This document shows, piece after piece, positions 37,239 to 44,068 of a DNA stretch of 45,291 nt (its first letter is position 1; each line of letters starts with the position of its first letter). Source of the DNA: Thiomargarita sp. GTDB taxonomy: Bacteria > Pseudomonadota > Gammaproteobacteria > Beggiatoales > Beggiatoaceae. The notes beneath the pieces are model-generated. The model had not been told where the DNA came from and made no database searches. It saw only the letters and a list, made by a program, of their open reading frames with translations. Both the position numbers and the translations under genes were made by a program. The stretch is from positions 11,043-56,333 of the forward strand of contig DZAL01000012.1 of the NCBI GenBank assembly GCA_022729575.1, written 5' to 3'.

Positions 37239-37541
37239 TCATAACACACTGAAATCACTACGATGATCATTCGACTCCAGCCGCTTAACCATCCCTTTAT
37301 CAGACTCACTCTTTACCAATTGCACTACATTGACGTTATGCCGATTCGCCGTAGTAATTTCAACCACCCGATCTCCATGAATCATCAACAAACTTAACTC
37401 ATGTCGCAACTTAATTGCCTGCGCCTCCGTAATATCCCCAGAAAATACTGAATATTGCGTATGCATCAAATAACGCCGCAACAACTTCTTAAACTTATTG
37501 GTCCGGGTTGCCTCTACATCATAACTCATTAACATATACAT
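37239..37541 (-). CDS. cas2: Cas2, CRISPR integration complex protein
   Basis: Ferredoxin-like fold subunit that bridges Cas1 dimers in spacer integration. About 100 residues: MSYDVEATRTNKFKKLLRRYLMHTQYSVFSGDIT has the strand with Asp, then the helix and QYSVF typical of Cas2. Start ambiguous: TTG at 37547 overlaps the cas1 stop, while ATG at 37541 (MYMLMSYDV) lies just after it; I choose 37541. Translation is coupled to cas1. Confidence 0.93.
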   Translation of the reverse strand: MYMLMSYDVEATRTNKFKKLLRRYLMHTQYSVFSGDITEAQAIKLRHELSLLMIHGDRVVEITTANRHNVNVVQLVKSESDKGMVKRLESNDHRSDFSVL

Positions 37542-37543
37542 TG

Positions 37544-38512
37544 TCAAGTACCCCGTTTAAAAGATTCATACTCCGCCACGCCCAACACCAACCGCTCAAT
37601 TTTCAACGCCTCCTGATAAATCCACTCCCGAAAACTCCGCCCCTCATATTCCTCTTCTAAACGTATGGAAAATTGCTCCGCCACATTTCGCCGCCCCGTC
37701 TCCGTCAACAAACACACCCCCGTCTTCTGATCAAACCAATTCTCCGCCATAATATTTTTACGCACCAACTTAAAAATCAACTGATGACTCAACACCGGCT
37801 TAAACGGCTCCGCCAAATCCAAACTCAACGACGACCGCCCACGACCCGGCGAATGCAAAAAACTAAACGTCTCCTCCAAATGCGTCTTAAACGTCTCATG
37901 CCGCACCACCGTATACACCAACTGATTCAAAAACGAAATCAGACAATTAACCGGATTATTCGGCGGTCGCCGCACCCGCGGCCCAAACTGCAACCGCTCA
38001 TCAATCACCCCCCACGCCCCATAATACACCTGATGCACATTCCCCTCCACCCCCATCAACTCCTCCGAAGTCACCGCCTGCTCAATTTTCCCCATCCACT
38101 TCTCCAACTCCTTCAATGGACCAGCCAAGCTATCATTACCGCGGTAAGAATAATAAGCCAAATTCGCCCGCAAATTATACGCCGCCCCCCGCACAATCTC
38201 CCGCGCCACCCCCATCCGCTGCTCCTCATTCAACAACCACCGCGCCTGCTCCAACTTCACCCACCCCGACTGATTCTGCTCAATCGGCTCAAACGCCCCC
38301 TTAAAATAGCCATAATAATCAAACACCGACAACCGCACCCCATACTGACCACACAAAGTCAATAATTTAGTATTCAACTCCGTCTCCCCCAACAACACCA
38401 CATGCCGCAATTTCTCAATCGGAAACGGCTTAGTTTTTCCCGCCACCGAAATCATCAACGTATTCTCACGACGTTTTAAAGTCGCCTCACGCGAAATAAA
38501 TAAAGTTTCCAC
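37544..38512 (-). CDS. cas1: Cas1 endonuclease/integrase (type I-B/I-D like)
   Basis: Metal-dependent integrase of CRISPR adaptation, 322 residues starting at GTG 38512 (VETLFISREATLKRRENTL). GGAGG 8 bp upstream supports that start; the frame is open 25 codons further into repeat sequence. Metal ligands are visible: Glu in LMGVEGNVHQVYYGAW near residue 145, His in FLHSPGRGRSSLSLDLAEPFKP near 215, and Asp in the same stretch. N-terminal beta-sandwich (ETLFISREATL...KLRHVVLLGETELNTKLL) and C-terminal helical domain are both complete. Confidence 0.97.
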   Translation of the reverse strand: METLFISREATLKRRENTLMISVAGKTKPFPIEKLRHVVLLGETELNTKLLTLCGQYGVRLSVFDYYGYFKGAFEPIEQNQSGWVKLEQARWLLNEEQRMGVAREIVRGAAYNLRANLAYYSYRGNDSLAGPLKELEKWMGKIEQAVTSEELMGVEGNVHQVYYGAWGVIDERLQFGPRVRRPPNNPVNCLISFLNQLVYTVVRHETFKTHLEETFSFLHSPGRGRSSLSLDLAEPFKPVLSHQLIFKLVRKNIMAENWFDQKTGVCLLTETGRRNVAEQFSIRLEEEYEGRSFREWIYQEALKIERLVLGVAEYESFKRGT

Positions 38513-38616
38513 TATGATACCTCCATGCTTAATTGACTTTTGAAATTTTAACCTCGTTACCACGCCCCGCGTAGGAACGAGAACCAACCTGTTGGAGTAG
38601 AGGCTTTAGCCGCACT

Positions 38617-38849
38617 GCCATTAAGTTAAGCTAAAGTTACGGCGTTGGAGTCCAAAGCTTCAGCTTTGGCAACGCCGTCTTACCTTAACCTCGTTACCAC
38701 GCCCCGCGTGGTAATGCAGTGAGGACGCTCTGCGTCCCGTATCGTCGACCCAGATGACTATCAGGGGCTGATACCTCACACCCGTGAGGGTTCATATTTC
38801 GGGACGCAGAGCGTCCTCACTGCATTACCACGCGGAGCGTGGTAACGAG
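38617..38849. repeat. Two nested palindromic repeats upstream of cas1
   Basis: 38617-38689 is a GCCATTAAGTTAAGC element half. 38690-38849 is a long inverted repeat: CTCGTTACCACGCCCCGCGT, GGTAATGCAGTGAGGACGCT and CTGCGTCCCG are mirrored by CGGGACGCAGAGCGTCCTCA, CTGCATTACCACGC and GTGGTAACGAG, around a TATCAGGGGCTGATA hairpin. No coding potential. It forms much of the 670-bp gap separating cas1 from the antitoxin gene. Confidence 0.85.
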
Positions 38850-38945
38850 AAAAAATTTTCTCGTATTTTCTTTCGCCCCTCGCCCTTTGGGAGAGGGGTC
38901 GGGGGGTGAGGGGAAAATACCGCAGAATTTATGCTTCAGTACTTA

Positions 38946-39048
38946 CTACCCAAACCCACAAAACCGCCCCAACGAACACGTCCCACACAACGGAATCTCC
39001 CGTCCCGCCGGCACCACGCGCTGCTCTGCCAACTCCTCCAACCGCACC
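38946..39048 (-). pseudogene. Duplicated C-terminal fragment of cas4
   Basis: The minus strand reads RLEELAEQRVVPAG, then IPLCGTCSLGRFCGFG and a TAG stop. This matches the last ~32 residues of the intact Cas4 at 39627-40175 (RLEELAGQREVPAG, IPLCGTCSLERFCGFE), including three FeS Cys, at roughly 85 percent nucleotide identity by eye. No N-terminal part is present. The copy and the real cas4 tail flank the UPF0175/PIN cassette as direct repeats. Confidence 0.85.
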
Positions 39049-39075
39049 GAGGAAAGCTGATATTGAATCACCACC

Positions 39076-39108
39076 AGACCTGACAGGTTTGCAAAACCTA
39101 TCAGGTCT
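39076..39108. repeat. AGACCTGACAGGTTT...AACCTATCAGGTCT palindrome
   Basis: An imperfect inverted repeat related to the palindromes at 5133 and 43362 but with arm order reversed. It is followed by TTTT on the plus strand. It lies between the cas4 fragment and the UPF0175 gene. Confidence 0.7.
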
Positions 39109-39181
39109 TTTCAGTTGACATTTGAAACCAGACCAATTACAATATCTCTACTATTTTCATCCAAATAACACAAGAGTAACC

Positions 39182-39436
39182 ATGAACATTGACCTCACTA
39201 TCCAACTGCCTGACACCGTATTTTCGGCCCTCCGCCAAAGTCCACCAGAATTTATCCAACAAATGCGCCTGGCCGCCGCCGTCAAATGGTACGAACTCCA
39301 AATGATTTCACAAGCCAAAGCTGCTGAAATTGCGGGCGTTAACCGCTATACTTTTTTAGAAGCACTGGCACGTTTTCAAGTTTCGCCATTCCAAATTACT
39401 CCAGAGGAACTCTTAGAGGAACTGAACCGTGAATAG
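39182..39436 (+). CDS. UPF0175 family antitoxin-like protein
   Basis: 84 residues from MNIDLTIQLPDTVFSALRQ with an upstream AAGAG; the frame is open 20 codons further but those are not family-like. UPF0175 proteins have a ribbon-helix-helix-like N terminus and a helical stretch LAAAVKWYELQMISQAKAAEIAGVNRYTFLEALARFQV, followed by ITPEELLEELNRE; several are annotated antitoxins of DUF3368 PIN toxins. Here the toxin start overlaps the stop (GTGAATAG) but only a 27-codon stub remains. The gene lies inside the cas locus, opposite in strand to it. Confidence 0.85.
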   Translation: MNIDLTIQLPDTVFSALRQSPPEFIQQMRLAAAVKWYELQMISQAKAAEIAGVNRYTFLEALARFQVSPFQITPEELLEELNRE

Positions 39437-39509
39437 AAAATGGGTCATTAACACCTCCCCCTTAATTTTTCTTGGGCGAGTACAACGGATGGATGGGATA
39501 AACGGATAA
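39429..39509 (+). pseudogene. Truncated DUF3368/PIN toxin, ended by inverted-repeat element
   Basis: The frame starts at GTG 39429, overlapping the antitoxin stop by 8 bases, and reads VNRKWVINTSPLIFLGRV, then leaves family resemblance at QRMDGING and stops (TAA 39507-39509). V-NTSPLI-L is the first strand of PIN-like DUF3368 toxins, including the first catalytic Asp position (here Asn, as is common in this family). The rest of the normally ~150-residue toxin is absent. The break coincides with the left end of the element at 39477-39597. Confidence 0.8.
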
Positions 39510-39597
39510 ACCTAATCAAGTACCACGGCTGGTAGTGAGACACGGACTAGAACAATTAGTAGGTTTATCCGTTTATTTCATCCATCCGTTGTACTCG
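39477..39597. mobile_element. MITE-like element with 37-bp terminal inverted repeats, in the toxin gene
   Basis: The left arm CGAGTACAACGGATGGATGG then GATAAACGGATAAACCT is the inverse of the right arm AGGTTTATCCGTTTAT, TTCATCCATCCGTTGTACTCG, with two mismatches in 37. The centre is about 47 bp. No transposase. Downstream toxin sequence is not found between its right end and cas4, so a deletion accompanied or followed insertion. Confidence 0.88.
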
Positions 39598-39626
39598 TTA
39601 AGTTACGCAACTACTTGAATATCGAA

Positions 39627-40175
39627 TTACTCAAACCCACAAAACCGCTCCAACGAACACGTCCCACACAACGGAATCGCCGCCCCCGCCGGCACCTCGC
39701 GCTGCCCCGCTAACTCCTCCAACCGCCCCGCAGCTTCCCATAAACTCTGCAACCGCGCCGCATCTAATACCACCTCCCGCCGCTTCCGGGTCGATAACAC
39801 ATGCGTCACCGCTCGCCACTCCTTACCGGTAGCAATCGCCAACATCACCGCATAAAACGCCGTTTGGTTATTAGAGGCTTCTTTAGCCCCCGCCGTCCCC
39901 TTATTCTCATACACCACACCATTCTCCCAATCAATCCGGTCCGGTGCCAAACCAAATAATCCCTCGGTTGAATAGTCACGACTATAACTGGTCTCATGTT
40001 TAGCCGTCCCCGTCGCCACCCGCTCATGCCATTGCGCGAAATTAATTTTATGCAAATACATCCACGCCCGGCGTTCACACAACTCAATATGTTGAAAATG
40101 CAACCCATGTAATTCTAACCGCACTACCCGCTCATAAAACGCCGCTTGATGCGTCCAATTCTGTATTGTTGTCAT
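39627..40175 (-). CDS. cas4: Cas4, RecB-like exonuclease of CRISPR adaptation
   Basis: FeS-cluster nuclease that trims prespacers and helps choose PAM and orientation. 182 residues from ATG 40175 (GTG 40178 also possible). One FeS Cys is in HIELCERRAWMYLH near residue 33, then the RecB-type motif LFGLAPDRIDWENGVVYENKG (Asp, Glu-x-Lys), Q in NNQTAFYAVML, and the Cys triad CGTCSLERFC at the end. It overlaps the cas3 3' end by about 44 bases, so the two are co-transcribed. A duplicate of its tail is at 38946-39048. Confidence 0.95.
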   Translation of the reverse strand: MTTIQNWTHQAAFYERVVRLELHGLHFQHIELCERRAWMYLHKINFAQWHERVATGTAKHETSYSRDYSTEGLFGLAPDRIDWENGVVYENKGTAGAKEASNNQTAFYAVMLAIATGKEWRAVTHVLSTRKRREVVLDAARLQSLWEAAGRLEELAGQREVPAGAAIPLCGTCSLERFCGFE

Positions 40176-42111
40176 CACACACCACCAACCCTGTCCATCT
40201 GACCAACTCTTCCGCCGCCGCCATCGATTCCGGAAACAACTCCCAAGCCATACTGGCCGGCCCTTTAGTCTCGCGTAACTGATGACACCATTCTTTCACC
40301 CACTCCGCATTGAGAATCAACGAAGCTGTATTCTGAGTATGCGGAAACAACACACTCATCTGATTCGGCACATAACGCCGTTCATCCAACAAATGACTCT
40401 GCCAACTCCCTTGATAATGCACCTCCTCCTCACCATCTTCCCCCATCCGCCACACTCCTGTCTCCAAAATATCCGTGTTCCGTCGTAACCAAACCTCCCG
40501 CACCTCTCTCACTTCCCCCCACGCCTCATTCACCACTCGAATCCCGCGCCCAATATCCCGCAACACCCGCGCCTCGGCCTCAAAGCGGTCACACCACTGT
40601 TTCGCACTCCGGGCAAATCGTGGCGAAGCCATCATCTTCCGCACCATCCCCAGCAACACCGCCATCTTTTTCGTCTGCTTTGGTGCATATTCACGCAAAT
40701 GCGCTTCACGATAGCCTTTGTTAGTATGATGTTTAGACAACACATACCAATATAACCCCGCCGTAGCCGCCGCCCGTGACGGTAACTCCCCAAAATACTT
40801 CGGCTGGTCTGCCACGGGACTATTAAACGCCGACATCACCTGTTGACTCAACATCGTGGTCAACGCCTGAATCTGCGTTGTTTGCCCCTCCTGCGCCGCC
40901 ACCCACGCTATCAACTGCCGCAACCACGGTTGCTTCTCCACCAACCCTTTATCCCAACGCACCACCACCAGACCAGGAAAATCCCCCCGCGCCGCCCGCC
41001 CATACCGCTGCAAAAAATTCAATGGTTCAAAGCCCGGTTCCATCAACAACACCCGCGCATTAAACGTCACTCCTATCTCAACACTAGAAGTCGCAATCAA
41101 CAATTTAAAACGCTCCGGCGGTTGCCGCCGCCCCACCGTAAACTCACCAGGAGCTTTCACCTCCGGCCGACTATCATCAATACTATTTATCAACAAACAC
41201 TCCTGCGGCAACACCCCAATCCGCTTCACCCACTGCTCCAACTGCGGCACCTGCAACTGCAAATCTCGTAACTCGTTATAAATTACCACCACCTGCCGCT
41301 GCTGGTCAATCTCCTCCTGTATCACCGCCTGATATTTTTTCAACACGGCCAACAAACTCTCACTTTCCTCCAATTGCAATGTGACATCCCCATGAATCGC
41401 CCGCCCCGCACTACCAACCTCCTCCTGTAACACCACTATCTGCTCACTGGGCACCTGTAATGCCGCCAACACCGGCTGAATATTCAACGGCGTGGCCGAC
41501 AAAAAACTCACCTTAGTCCGGGCCCCCGAATACTCCGCCGCTAACTTCGCAAACACCACCGCCAAGCCAAATCCTCGGGCTGTGATGGTATGAAATTCAT
41601 CAAATACCAGGTGGTCAAAACACGTCAAAAAATCAAAAATACCGGCATCCGATTGTCCTGGTTTCGACTGGTAGCGCAACAACAAATTACTCACCACCTC
41701 GGGCACGGTGATAATCATTTCGCCCCCTCGACGAGTGGTATCCAACTCATAAATTTGACGAATCCGCCGCGCCCCAATCTCCTTAATACCTTCATCTTGC
41801 AACGATTTAGTCGCATCCGAATTCCACAACACAATTTTAGCCCGTCGTTTTTTCTCCTCCCAACCCGCCGCCTCTAAACCTTCTGACAAACACCGCGCCA
41901 AATTCTGCGCCAACCGCCGGGTCGGCACCACAAACAATACCCGCTCCCCATTATCCAACAGAGCCCGTTGAAACGCATAACTCTTCCCCGCCCCCGTAGG
42001 CGCATCCGCAATACGGACTCGCGCGGGATGATTCAATAATGCAGTTTGTAACGGTGATAATCCCGTCTGAAGGTCGCTAGGGACACAATGACGAGCGATG
42101 GTTAAAGACAT
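40132..42111 (-). CDS. cas3: Cas3 helicase without HD domain (type I-D Cas3')
   Basis: Superfamily 2 helicase of 659 residues. Walker A APTGAGKSYAF near residue 40, Walker B box FDEFHTIT near 168 (DEFH), motif III LSATPLN near 205, and the C-terminal helicase domain with SSVEIGVTF and LQRYGRAARGDF (motif VI). No HD nuclease domain is present. In type I-D the HD sits on Cas10d, so this fits I-D. The C-terminal ~200 residues are family-specific. It unwinds target DNA for cleavage with Cas10d. It is followed directly by cas4. Confidence 0.93.
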   Translation of the reverse strand: MSLTIARHCVPSDLQTGLSPLQTALLNHPARVRIADAPTGAGKSYAFQRALLDNGERVLFVVPTRRLAQNLARCLSEGLEAAGWEEKKRRAKIVLWNSDATKSLQDEGIKEIGARRIRQIYELDTTRRGGEMIITVPEVVSNLLLRYQSKPGQSDAGIFDFLTCFDHLVFDEFHTITARGFGLAVVFAKLAAEYSGARTKVSFLSATPLNIQPVLAALQVPSEQIVVLQEEVGSAGRAIHGDVTLQLEESESLLAVLKKYQAVIQEEIDQQRQVVVIYNELRDLQLQVPQLEQWVKRIGVLPQECLLINSIDDSRPEVKAPGEFTVGRRQPPERFKLLIATSSVEIGVTFNARVLLMEPGFEPLNFLQRYGRAARGDFPGLVVVRWDKGLVEKQPWLRQLIAWVAAQEGQTTQIQALTTMLSQQVMSAFNSPVADQPKYFGELPSRAAATAGLYWYVLSKHHTNKGYREAHLREYAPKQTKKMAVLLGMVRKMMASPRFARSAKQWCDRFEAEARVLRDIGRGIRVVNEAWGEVREVREVWLRRNTDILETGVWRMGEDGEEEVHYQGSWQSHLLDERRYVPNQMSVLFPHTQNTASLILNAEWVKEWCHQLRETKGPASMAWELFPESMAAAEELVRWTGLVVCDDNNTELDASSGVL

Positions 42112-42153
42112 ATTTAAATCCTCTTATGGTGATCTGATAAAATTGTACCTACC

Positions 42154-42225
42154 CTCTGGAGCGCAATAAGGATTATTGCGCAGCATTGCGCCGCCAGGCG
42201 CAATAATCCTTATTGCGCTCCAGAG
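42154..42225. repeat. CTCTGGAGCGCAATAAGG palindromic repeat
   Basis: CTCTGGAGCGCAATAAGGAT then TATTGCGC is the inverse of GCGCAATAATCC, TTATTGCGCTCCAGAG around a CGCCGCCAGG centre. A sister copy is at 43259-43320 and fragments are at 10696-10723 and 15733-15767. Confidence 0.85.
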
Positions 42226-42345
42226 AAAGAAAATAGTACAGGTTCATCTGATTCGGCTAAAAATTAGCCATTCGTTTATTTCCTAATTCGTTGTACTCTA
42301 TGCTATAATTAAATTTGTCAATCAAACTTTCTCTAAAGGCAAATT

Positions 42346-42702
42346 ATGAACACAGCTATTATTACTAATGACGGGCTTTTGATACCCAAAGAATGGTTAT
42401 CTGGTTTCGACCAATTTGAGATTGTTCGCGAAGTTGGGCGGATTATTATTAACTCTGCGCGATTACCTAAAGTGGTTTCCACACTTTCAGAAAAACCTTT
42501 GAATGCCAAGGAAACTTCCAATCAGCAAGTCGTTGCGGATAAATCGGTAACGACGGACAACTCTGCGGCGGTGCCAATGGATGCCGAGTATGCCGAGGCT
42601 ATGCAATCATATTTGTCACTGATTGCACAATCTTCAACGGAATTTTCCCAACCCTATCCTAAACGTGAAGAGATTTATGACCGCTTTGACAAAAAATGGT
42701 GA
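42346..42702 (+). CDS. Small antitoxin-like protein of unknown family, inside the cas locus
   Basis: 118 residues from ATG 42346 (AAAGGCAAATT before it). The N-terminal IITNDGLLIPKEWLSGFDQFEIVREVGRIIIN has the look of a swapped-hairpin AbrB/MazE-like domain (G-L-IPKEWL, then V/I-E-I, R-IIIN), though without certainty. The middle is low complexity with Ser/Thr/Asn/Ala, and the C-terminal helix EYAEAMQSYLSLIAQSS is followed by PYPKREEIYDRFDKKW. The stop overlaps an ATG at 42696 (MVKLK, then TAG), which could be the start of a lost toxin. It points against the cas genes. Confidence 0.6.
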   Translation: MNTAIITNDGLLIPKEWLSGFDQFEIVREVGRIIINSARLPKVVSTLSEKPLNAKETSNQQVVADKSVTTDNSAAVPMDAEYAEAMQSYLSLIAQSSTEFSQPYPKREEIYDRFDKKW

Positions 42703-42722
42703 AGTTGAAATAGTCAAGGACA

Positions 42723-42823
42723 TTGGAGTCCAAATTTTCAAATTTGGACATGGCCAAATCTGAAGATTTGGACTCCCGTACCAACAAGGACTGCCAGTCC
42801 TTCAAGGACTGGCAGTCCTAAAC
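42723..42823. repeat. GGAGTCCAAATTTT and AGGACTGCCAGTCC palindromes
   Basis: TTGGAGTCCAAATTTTCAAA and TTTGGAC, then CCAAATCTGAAGATTTGGACTCC, followed by AAGGACTGCCAGTCCTT and AAGGACTGGCAGTCCT. They begin 10 bp after the MVKLK stub. Confidence 0.8.
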
Positions 42824-42842
42824 CATCCTACCATCAACGCCC

Positions 42843-43166
42843 CTAAGCGGCATTCTTTTGTAAACTTGCAAACGACTCAATTTCTACACTTCCGTATGGA
42901 AAGTTAGCCCGAATCTCTAATTCCGCACCCATAGCGGCCAGATAACTCCGCAAAGAGTTAAGATAGAGATCAATTTGCTGCTCTAAACTAGCGAGATTGG
43001 CAGGTTCCATTTGCCAGAGATTGACCAGATTTTGACGTGATAACTGGCCTGCCTGTCTCAACTCTTCCACAGGGAGTTGTGCTAAAAGTTCCTGTGCCTG
43101 TTGTTCGGCCCGAGCCTGTGATTCTGGGGACATGCTATCAATTAACAATTGGAAAGACTTTGCCAT
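42843..43166 (-). CDS. HigA-type XRE antitoxin/regulator, no adjacent toxin
   Basis: 107 residues. Family pattern: IDSMSPESQARAEQQAQELLAQLPVEELRQAGQLSRQNLVNLWQMEPANLASLEQQIDLYLNSLRSYLAAMGAELEIRANFPYGSVEI, the layout of HigA-type antitoxins in which SQ-L--L becomes the HTH and LRSYL-AMG-ELEI the C terminus. The HTH is degenerate (SRQNLVNLWQMEP). A GGAG ribosome-binding site is just upstream. No HigB toxin is found on either side. It shares the cas strand between csc1 and cas3, so it may be co-transcribed with the effector genes and could regulate them; that is inference. Confidence 0.82.
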   Translation of the reverse strand: MAKSFQLLIDSMSPESQARAEQQAQELLAQLPVEELRQAGQLSRQNLVNLWQMEPANLASLEQQIDLYLNSLRSYLAAMGAELEIRANFPYGSVEIESFASLQKNAA

Positions 43167-43258
43167 CTAAATCTCCTCATAGTTCGGTATTATCTATTCA
43201 AACTCGATGTTCAAGTTTTTGGTTAGGCGAGCGAATGCCTACGAATTGGTAACCTTCT

Positions 43259-43320
43259 CTCTGGAGCGCAATAAGAATTATTGCGAATCGTGGTGCAATA
43301 ATTCTTATTGCACTCCAGAG
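43259..43320. repeat. CTCTGGAGCGCAATAAGAATT palindromic repeat
   Basis: The arms CTCTGGAGCGCAATAAG and CTTATTGCACTCCAGAG, with an AATTATTGCG inner stem, match the repeat at 42154-42225. It lies in the 240-bp gap between csc1 and the HigA-type gene. Confidence 0.85.
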
Positions 43321-43361
43321 GCTAGGGAAAACCTTACTATAGAAACTTGAACAACGCGTTC

Positions 43362-43394
43362 AAACCTGACAGGTCTTCGAGACCTGTCAGGTTT
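43362..43394. repeat. AAACCTGACAGGTCT palindrome near csc1 end
   Basis: Identical to the palindrome at 5133-5165, ending 11 bp downstream of the csc1 stop (minus strand). It could act as a transcript end but is a dispersed repeat. Confidence 0.8.
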
Positions 43395-43405
43395 AACCCT
43401 CAACC

Positions 43406-44068
43406 TCACTGCCACTTCATCACTTCCCCTAACGCCTCCTCCAACTCATACTCTCTGGACAACTGTAATCCATGTAAGCAATATCGTTTTACCACCTTCC
43501 CATCAGAGGAATCACGCCCAGGAGATAACTGACAATCAAATAATGCTGCCGTAGCCGCATTGAGAGTAACCTTCGTCACTTCCTCGGTCGGTTCTAATAA
43601 CACCATCCCATTGCGATGCAGTCCAATACGAATAACCAACTGGGGTTGTCCCGTATATTGAAACGGATTAAACCCAAAAATTGCGCCGCGGAATACTTGA
43701 CCTTCGGGCACTTCTTGAATCTGAAAGAAATCTTTCAAATTACCTCTTTTGGCCACGTCTTGGACTTTACGCTTAATTCCCGCTTCCCCATCCAAGTTGA
43801 GACGACGAATTAACGGCGGCAATAAACGCGGGAGTGACGTAATAAATACCGAAGTCCGCCAGGGCATGGTACCCAGATGGGCCCGATAATTTTTCGCTGG
43901 CAAGGCCACACTGGCGCGTAACATTCCCAAGGTAGCAGCTAACCCAAACGCCATTGCCCGGTCACTGATTAATTCCGGTAAAGTGGCGGAACCATTTTGT
44001 ACCATCAAACTGTGATAAGCAAAGGGGGTTAGCGTCGTCGCTTTAATTCCCAAAGTTATCTTGTTCAT
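43406..44068 (-). CDS. csc1: Csc1, Cas5-like subunit of type I-D Cascade
   Basis: 220 residues from MNKITLGIKATTLTPFAYHSLM. It is a RAMP-fold Cas5 equivalent that caps the crRNA 5' handle. Family marks are the LxPFxY N-terminal strand, AMAFGLAATLGMLR, MPWRTSVF and GRDSSDGKVVKRYCLHG. The ATG overlaps the csc2 stop as ATGA, so they form one translational unit. The csc2-csc1 pair with an HD-less Cas3 defines I-D; no cas6 follows where it often does. Confidence 0.88.
   Translation of the reverse strand: MNKITLGIKATTLTPFAYHSLMVQNGSATLPELISDRAMAFGLAATLGMLRASVALPAKNYRAHLGTMPWRTSVFITSLPRLLPPLIRRLNLDGEAGIKRKVQDVAKRGNLKDFFQIQEVPEGQVFRGAIFGFNPFQYTGQPQLVIRIGLHRNGMVLLEPTEEVTKVTLNAATAALFDCQLSPGRDSSDGKVVKRYCLHGLQLSREYELEEALGEVMKWQ

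Noticed and set aside
37673..38365. 230-codon frame antisense to cas1, rich in Arg, His, Pro
   Set aside because: Shadow of cas1 codon bias; composition is typical of antisense frames. Cas1 is clearly the real gene.
40843..41271. 142-codon frame antisense to cas3
   Set aside because: Same Arg/Pro/Gln-rich shadow composition opposite a conserved helicase.
43167..43258. Possible HigB toxin remnant upstream of the HigA-type gene
   Set aside because: A short open piece (FVGIRSPNQKLEHRV then stop) is present but does not convincingly match a HigB C terminus.
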